This document shows positions 59,637 to 64,000 of a DNA stretch of 64,000 bases, in pieces. The DNA lies in the NCBI GenBank assembly GCA_018001935.1, contig JAGNHB010000020.1, positions 1 through 64,000 on the forward strand. Direction: 5' to 3'. How positions within the stretch are numbered: position 1 is the stretch's first letter; every line of letters starts with the position of its first letter. The position numbers were made by a program, and so were the translations under genes. Below the pieces are notes generated by a model. The model was not told where the DNA came from. It saw nothing but the letters and a program-made list of their open reading frames with translations, and did no database searches. This stretch comes from Acidobacteriota bacterium. GTDB lineage: Bacteria > Acidobacteriota > JAAYUB01.

Positions 59637-61286
59637 ATGGCAAGTTTCCAGAGATCAGCCATCCGGACGGGGCATCGTTCCGGCGGCTTCGGCGCACGCC
59701 TGGCCAGGGGCCCCCGGGTTCTGCCGCTCCTGCTTCTCTTCGTTGCCTGGATCCCGGGCGCTTCCGCCGGCCGGGGCTACCTCTGCGTCGAGGGGGGCGG
59801 CGCGCCCGGGACCGCCCCCTGGTGCGCGTCGGTGTTCGGGTGGATGGTGCAGCGGGCCGGGGGCGGCCCGGCGCTCGTGGTTTCCACCTCCGACCCGGGG
59901 ACGAAAGCGCGGGACGCCTTCCTCCTCTACGGGGCCTCCTCGGCCGCCACCCTCGTGGTGACCGCGGCCAACGCCGAGGCGGACGCCGTCCACGACGCGG
60001 TGGCGGCGGCGAGGATCGTCTGGTTCACCGGCGGGGACCAGGCCGGGTACGTCCAGGCCTGGAAGGGGACCCGCTTCGCCCGGACGGTCCGGGAGGTCTG
60101 GGAGGGGGGCGGCGTGGTGGGCGGCTCCAGCGCCGGCGCCCACATCCTCAGCGACGTAGTCTTCGACGCGTTCAACGGCTCGGCCTACGGGCGGGACACC
60201 CTCCGGGACCCCTACACGCCGTTGGTCAGCTTCACCACCGACTTCTTCGCCTTCACGGAAAACGTCCTCTTCGACACTCACTTCACCGAGCGGGCGCGGA
60301 TCGGCCGCCTGCCGGTCTTCCTGGCCCGCCTGGCGGAGACGGGCCGGGACGTCCTGGGGGTCGGCCTCGACGACTGCACGGCCCTGTGCATCGACCCGGA
60401 CCGGATCGCCGAAGTCCGCGGCGAGGGGGCCGTGACCCTCATCCAGTCAACGGGCGCCACCCGGCGGCTCCTCGAGCCGGGCAAGCCGCCGGTCTTCACC
60501 CACCTCCTCCTCACGCAGCTGACGGAAGGCTACCGCTACGACCTGGCGGGGCGGCACCTGGCCGGGCGGCCTCCCGCCGCGGTCCCCGCGCCGGGGTATG
60601 CGCCCGCCCCCGTCTTCCTGGACGGCACGGTGAACGGCGAGGTGGAGACGGACGCCCGAAAGGGCGCCGTCTGGTTCGACGACACCGGCGACGACCTGGC
60701 CCTCTTTCACGGGGCCCTCCGGGAGATGCCCGGCACGGGGCAATTGGGCGGCGCGGTCCTGGGGACCCGGGTCTGGGAGTCCGGCGCCTGGGACGAGAAC
60801 CGCGCCGGGGGCGTGGAATACGGGCTCGCCCTCCACCCCGGTTACGTCGGCTTCCTCCTGGACTACGGGGTCCGGGTCACCTCGTCCGGGCCCGCGCGGC
60901 TGACCATCAACCCGGCCACCGAGCAGGAGTCCGCCCTGCTGGTCCTGGACTCTGCCGGGATGGGCTCGATCGCCTTTTCCACCTACGTCTCGTCGTCGGC
61001 CAGCGTCGGCCCCCGGCAGTCGGTGGCCCTGGAGAGCGCGACGCTCCACCTGCTGCGCAGCGGCTGGTCCTACGACGCCGTCGCCCGCCGCCCCGCGGCC
61101 CCGCCGCTCCCCGGCGACCTGGACGGCGACGAGCGCGTCACGGCCCTGGACGCGGTCCTGCTCCACCGCTTCCTGGCGGGCACCCTCGCGGAGATCGCCC
61201 TCTGCGCCGCCAACGCCGACGCCGACGGCAACGGCCGCGTGGATGCCGCCGACGCCCTGAAGGTCCTCCTCCTCGCCGTGCCGTGA
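59637..61286 (+). CDS. Secreted cyanophycinase-like S51 peptidase with dockerin-type tail
   Basis: 549 residues. Signal peptide ending near GASAGRG (about 45). Residues 47-300 resemble cyanophycinase: GYLCVEGGGAPG, LVVSTSDPGTKARDAF, IVWFTGGDQAGYVQAW, and the nucleophile elbow VVGGSSAGAHILSD (Ser165 likely catalytic), then LFDTHFTERARIGRL and VGLDDCTALCIDPDR. Such enzymes cleave beta-Asp-Arg bonds in cyanophycin or related peptides. A beta-rich middle region (about 330-480) follows. The last 60 residues hold two dockerin-like calcium loops, GDLDGDERVTALDAVLLHRFL and ANADADGNGRVDAADALKVLLL. Dockerin tails mediate binding to cohesins; no cohesin is visible here. A ribosome binding site GGAGGG lies upstream. 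Confidence 0.85.
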   Translation: MASFQRSAIRTGHRSGGFGARLARGPRVLPLLLLFVAWIPGASAGRGYLCVEGGGAPGTAPWCASVFGWMVQRAGGGPALVVSTSDPGTKARDAFLLYGASSAATLVVTAANAEADAVHDAVAAARIVWFTGGDQAGYVQAWKGTRFARTVREVWEGGGVVGGSSAGAHILSDVVFDAFNGSAYGRDTLRDPYTPLVSFTTDFFAFTENVLFDTHFTERARIGRLPVFLARLAETGRDVLGVGLDDCTALCIDPDRIAEVRGEGAVTLIQSTGATRRLLEPGKPPVFTHLLLTQLTEGYRYDLAGRHLAGRPPAAVPAPGYAPAPVFLDGTVNGEVETDARKGAVWFDDTGDDLALFHGALREMPGTGQLGGAVLGTRVWESGAWDENRAGGVEYGLALHPGYVGFLLDYGVRVTSSGPARLTINPATEQESALLVLDSAGMGSIAFSTYVSSSASVGPRQSVALESATLHLLRSGWSYDAVARRPAAPPLPGDLDGDERVTALDAVLLHRFLAGTLAEIALCAANADADGNGRVDAADALKVLLLAVP

Positions 61287-61378
61287 CCCGGCCGATCGCC
61301 GGGATGCGAATCCATGGATGGCCGGGGACGTTCCAGATGAGCATCGCTCCTGGGTTGAATTACTCTTGATCCGCAACG

Positions 61379-62011
61379 TTGTTGCCGATTATGATGACAA
61401 TCGGCAGGAGGAAACGTCGTGGAGAACTGGTACCCCCGTCAGCTCGATCTGGGGAGGAGGTTCACTTCGCCGCGATCGCCAGCGACTGCGGGGTACCCGC
61501 GCGAACGGTTGAAAGTTACCTCTCGATCCTGGAAGACACCCTGGTCGGCTTCCCGGTGCTTCCCTTTCGGAGGACGTCCAAGCGCAAGGCGATCACGCGC
61601 AACAAATTCTGGCTCTTCGACGTGGGCGTGGTCAACAGCCTCACGCGGCGGGGGCGGATCGAGACCGGTTCCGAACTTTTCGGCCGGGCTTTCGAGCACT
61701 TCATCGCGCTCGAACTGAGGGCATGGCTGTCCTACACCCGTCAGGACATGCCGTTGCAGTACTGGCGCTCCACGTCAAAATTCGAAGTGGACTTCGTCGT
61801 CGGCGAGCGGTTCGCGGTCGAGGTCAAGGGGGCGGACCAGGTCGGGGACCGGCATCTGAAGGGGCTGAGGGCCTTCCGGGAAGAGGGGCTCGTCCCGGTC
61901 CTCGGGGTCGTCAGCCTGGACCCTGAGTATCGCCGGACCGCTGACGGGCTTCATATCTGGCCTTGGGAAATCTTCCTGTCCCGGCTTTGGGAGGGGGCGT
62001 TGGACCGCTGA
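61379..62011 (+). pseudogene. C-terminal fragment of a DUF4143 AAA-family ATPase
   Basis: 210 codons. VHFAAIASDCGVPARTVESYLSILEDTLVGFPVLPF is the DUF4143 winged-helix part, and KFWLFDVGVVNSL, RAFEHFIALELRAWLSY and WRSTSKFEVDFVVGERFAVEVKG are the nuclease-like C-terminal part of these two-domain ATPases. The N-terminal AAA domain with Walker motifs (about 200 residues) is missing. The first 30 codons (TTG start, LPIMMTIGRRKRRGE) do not resemble the family, and no ribosome binding site is convincing. It is most likely a decayed remnant; a stand-alone short protein is possible. Confidence 0.75.
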
Positions 62012-62076
62012 AAAGCCGGGAGACAGCGGTGGGCGATGACGGGCCGATCCGTGTCCGCTTCAAAGGGGAGGATTTC

Positions 62077-64000
62077 ATGCGCAGAGGGACCGGGCACAGG
62101 GCATCGAGGGCGCCGGTGAACGGGGGGGCACCCTCTCGGGGCGATGTCGTCGGCCCGGTGCTGTACCGCCTCGGCCGGCTGGCCGGGTTCCTCCTGATTG
62201 TTCTCCAGCCGGGCGCCCGGGCCTGGGGCGCCGACAGCCCGTTCCCCGGCCGGGGCCTCCGGGTGGAGGCGGTGGAGAACGACTCGGCGGGTGAGAGGGC
62301 TGGGCTCGTGCCCGGCGATGTCCTGACCGGGTGGGAGCGTGCGCCCGCGAGACCGGGGGAGGGCCCGGAACGCGGGGACCTGTGTTCCCCTTTTGACTGG
62401 GTGTCCCTGACCCTGGAACAGGCGCCCCGGGGCCCGGTCCGGCTGCTGGGCTTCCGGGGCGGCCTTCCGCTGGCCGTCGACCTGCCGCCCGGCCGGCAGG
62501 GTGTGCGGGCGGCGCCGCTGGTCCCCGACCCGGCCGACCCGCTCCACCGGGCCTGGCGCTCCCTGGGGGAGGCCCGCCGGCGCATGGCGGCCCGGGAGTG
62601 GCCCGAGGCCATCGTCGCCTGCGGCGAGGCGGTGGAGCAGGCGAGGGAGGCGCAATCGCCGGCGGCCGAGGCGGCGGCCTGGGACGAGACCGCCCGGGCG
62701 CAGGAGGGGGCCAATGACCTGGCGGGGGCCGCGGAGGCGTTGAACCGGACCCTGTCCCTGCGGGGGCCGGCCGGGGTTTGCACCCTCCCGGTCGCCCTGA
62801 CCCTTCACCGGATCGGGACGCTGGCGGAACGACGCGGTGACCCGACCTCCGCCCAACCCCCGCTGGGCCTGGCCCTGGCGATCTGGGAGCGCTGCGCCCC
62901 CCGGAGCCTGGAGATGGCCGACACCTTCAACAGCCTGGGGCACGTTCACCTCGACCGGGGGGAGCTGGAAGACGCCGCGTCTTGCTACCGCCGGGCCCTG
63001 GCGCTCCGGGAGGAGCTGGCTCCCGGCAGCGCGGACGTGGCGGCCAGTTTCAACAACCTGGGGCTCGTGGCCGCCCGAAGGGGCGACTGGGACGAAGCGG
63101 AGACGTGCTACGGCCGGGCGCTGGAAACCTGGTCGAAACCCGACCCCGACAACCTGAACGTGGCCCTGAGCCTTCACAACCTTGGAAACGTCGCGGACCG
63201 GCGCGGGGATTTCGACCGGGCGGAAGAGCGCTATCGGGAAGCCCTGGCGATCCGGCTGAAGCTGGCGCCGGGGAGCCCCGTCACGGCTGCATCCTGGAGC
63301 GCGCTGGCCAACCAGCTCCGGGGGCGCTCGGCCTTCGCCGAGGCGGAACAGGCTTACCTGGAAGCCCTGCGTATCCAGGAGCGCATCCTTCCCGGAAGCC
63401 TGAACCTGGCCAACACCTGGTTCAACCTGGGCATGCTCTACGCCGGCCAGCTCAACCCCGACCAGGCGGAGATCTACTTCCGGAAAGCCCTGACGGTGAC
63501 GGATCGCAAGGCCCCGGAGGGGCGCCTGGCGGGCATGACCCTCGTACGGCTGGCGGACGTTCTCCGGGAAAAGGGCCGTTTCGTCGAAGCCGACGCGCTC
63601 CTGCGCAGGGCGGGCGCGATCCTGGAAAAGCATCCCGAGGAAGAGTTCCTGAAGCTTTCATGGCTCTCCAAGCGGGCGAAGCTGGACCGGGACCAGGGGG
63701 ACCTCCGGTCGGCGAAGGAGGTGGCGCTGCAGCTCCTGGAGGCCGCCGAGGCGCTCAGCCCCGGCGGGGACGACACCATCGCCGCCCAGCTGAGCCTGGG
63801 CGACACGGCCCTGGCCCTCGGGGAGCCGGACCGGGCGGAGGAGTGGTACCGCAAAGCCGCGGGCCTCCTCGCGGTCAAGATGCCGGGCACCCGGGACGAG
63901 GCCTACGCTTTTCACGGCCTGGGTGAGTCGGCACTGGCCGCCGGCCGGGTGGGGCCCGCCATCGAGCGTCTTTCCCAGGCCGTCGAGCTTTACGAGCGGG
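62077..64000 (+). CDS. PDZ-TPR protein, incomplete at the window edge
   Basis: Open from ATG 62077 (GGGGAGG upstream) to the window end, at least 641 codons. The first 55 residues hold a hydrophobic segment (RLAGFLLIVLQPGARAWG) that may be a signal or anchor. Residues about 55-150 read LRVEAVENDSAGERAGLVPGDVLTGWE, a PDZ-like binding fold. The rest is a long series of tetratricopeptide repeats of the kinesin-light-chain/TPR_12 kind: MADTFNSLGHVHLDRGELEDAASCYRRALALREE, VAASFNNLGLVAARRGDWDEAETCYGRALE, LSLHNLGNVADRRGDFDRAEERYREAL. In Acidobacteria such arrays often precede a CHAT protease domain; whether one follows lies beyond the window. Confidence 0.85.
   Translation, partial: MRRGTGHRASRAPVNGGAPSRGDVVGPVLYRLGRLAGFLLIVLQPGARAWGADSPFPGRGLRVEAVENDSAGERAGLVPGDVLTGWERAPARPGEGPERGDLCSPFDWVSLTLEQAPRGPVRLLGFRGGLPLAVDLPPGRQGVRAAPLVPDPADPLHRAWRSLGEARRRMAAREWPEAIVACGEAVEQAREAQSPAAEAAAWDETARAQEGANDLAGAAEALNRTLSLRGPAGVCTLPVALTLHRIGTLAERRGDPTSAQPPLGLALAIWERCAPRSLEMADTFNSLGHVHLDRGELEDAASCYRRALALREELAPGSADVAASFNNLGLVAARRGDWDEAETCYGRALETWSKPDPDNLNVALSLHNLGNVADRRGDFDRAEERYREALAIRLKLAPGSPVTAASWSALANQLRGRSAFAEAEQAYLEALRIQERILPGSLNLANTWFNLGMLYAGQLNPDQAEIYFRKALTVTDRKAPEGRLAGMTLVRLADVLREKGRFVEADALLRRAGAILEKHPEEEFLKLSWLSKRAKLDRDQGDLRSAKEVALQLLEAAEALSPGGDDTIAAQLSLGDTALALGEPDRAEEWYRKAAGLLAVKMPGTRDEAYAFHGLGESALAAGRVGPAIERLSQAVELYER

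Overview
The window is a GC-rich (roughly two-thirds G+C) chromosomal segment of a Gram-negative, envelope-bearing bacterium. An Acidobacteriota member is the best guess. The evidence is a secreted protein resembling the VWFA-related family typical of Acidobacteria, a propeller-type two-component sensor, a complete Tol-Pal cluster, and many large secreted proteins built from Ig/PKD/FG-GAP modules. No rRNA is present; the only RNA gene I can support is tRNA-Pro(GGG). This taxonomic call is an inference, not a database result.

Layout. 1-722: an AT-rich insertion scar with the C-terminal tail of an IS630-type transposase and an orphan ORF. 731-4573: a giant secreted Ig/PKD/FG-GAP protein. 4804-8810 (minus): PHP phosphoesterase, VWFA-like protein, xseA and xseB, with xseA and xseB separated by about 0.5 kb of CGATNN hexamer repeats. 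9050-14650: proline-rich lipoprotein, tRNA-Pro, surE, a DedA protein, an unusual CDF transporter and two small unknowns. 15435-19096 (minus): two glycosyltransferases and glutamine synthetase. 19219-22053 (minus): an OmpA/barrel/PKD protein behind a near-consensus sigma-54 promoter. 23026-25095 (minus): beta-helix/FG-GAP exoprotein. 26845-30684 (minus): the rpmE-DUF1385-cupin-prfA cluster with a RimK-like ATP-grasp ligase where prmC is often found. 30922-34132: HU, HIT hydrolase and two tandem TPR paralogues. 34706-36376 (minus): recN. 36990-44745: propeller histidine kinase, NarL-type regulator and two related secreted proteins. 44858-50697: tolQ-tolR-tolA-tolB-pal-cpoB followed by ssb. 50734-51762 (minus): GAF-GGDEF cyclase. 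52228-55434: streptopain-like (C10) protease with an FG-GAP tail. 55567-57704 (minus): lipoprotein plus glycosyltransferase. 57950-64000: AraC-type regulator, SUFU-like protein, secreted cyanophycinase-dockerin, a DUF4143 fragment, and a PDZ-TPR protein running off the edge.

The most unusual feature is the intergenic DNA. At least six families of short-period (6-12 bp) degenerate repeats recur in non-coding gaps, and several arrays begin at, or within a few bases of, a stop codon. In two genes the repeat itself supplies the TAG stop. Other observations worth following: XseB ends in the same DDDVPF acidic tip as SSB; three otherwise unrelated secreted proteins share a C-terminal FG-GAP propeller with a recurrent ILWR/SVW signature; Pal carries an extra Ig-like module; the SUMF1-type domain lacks the catalytic cysteines of formylglycine-generating enzyme; and the CDF transporter has substitutions at its canonical metal ligands.
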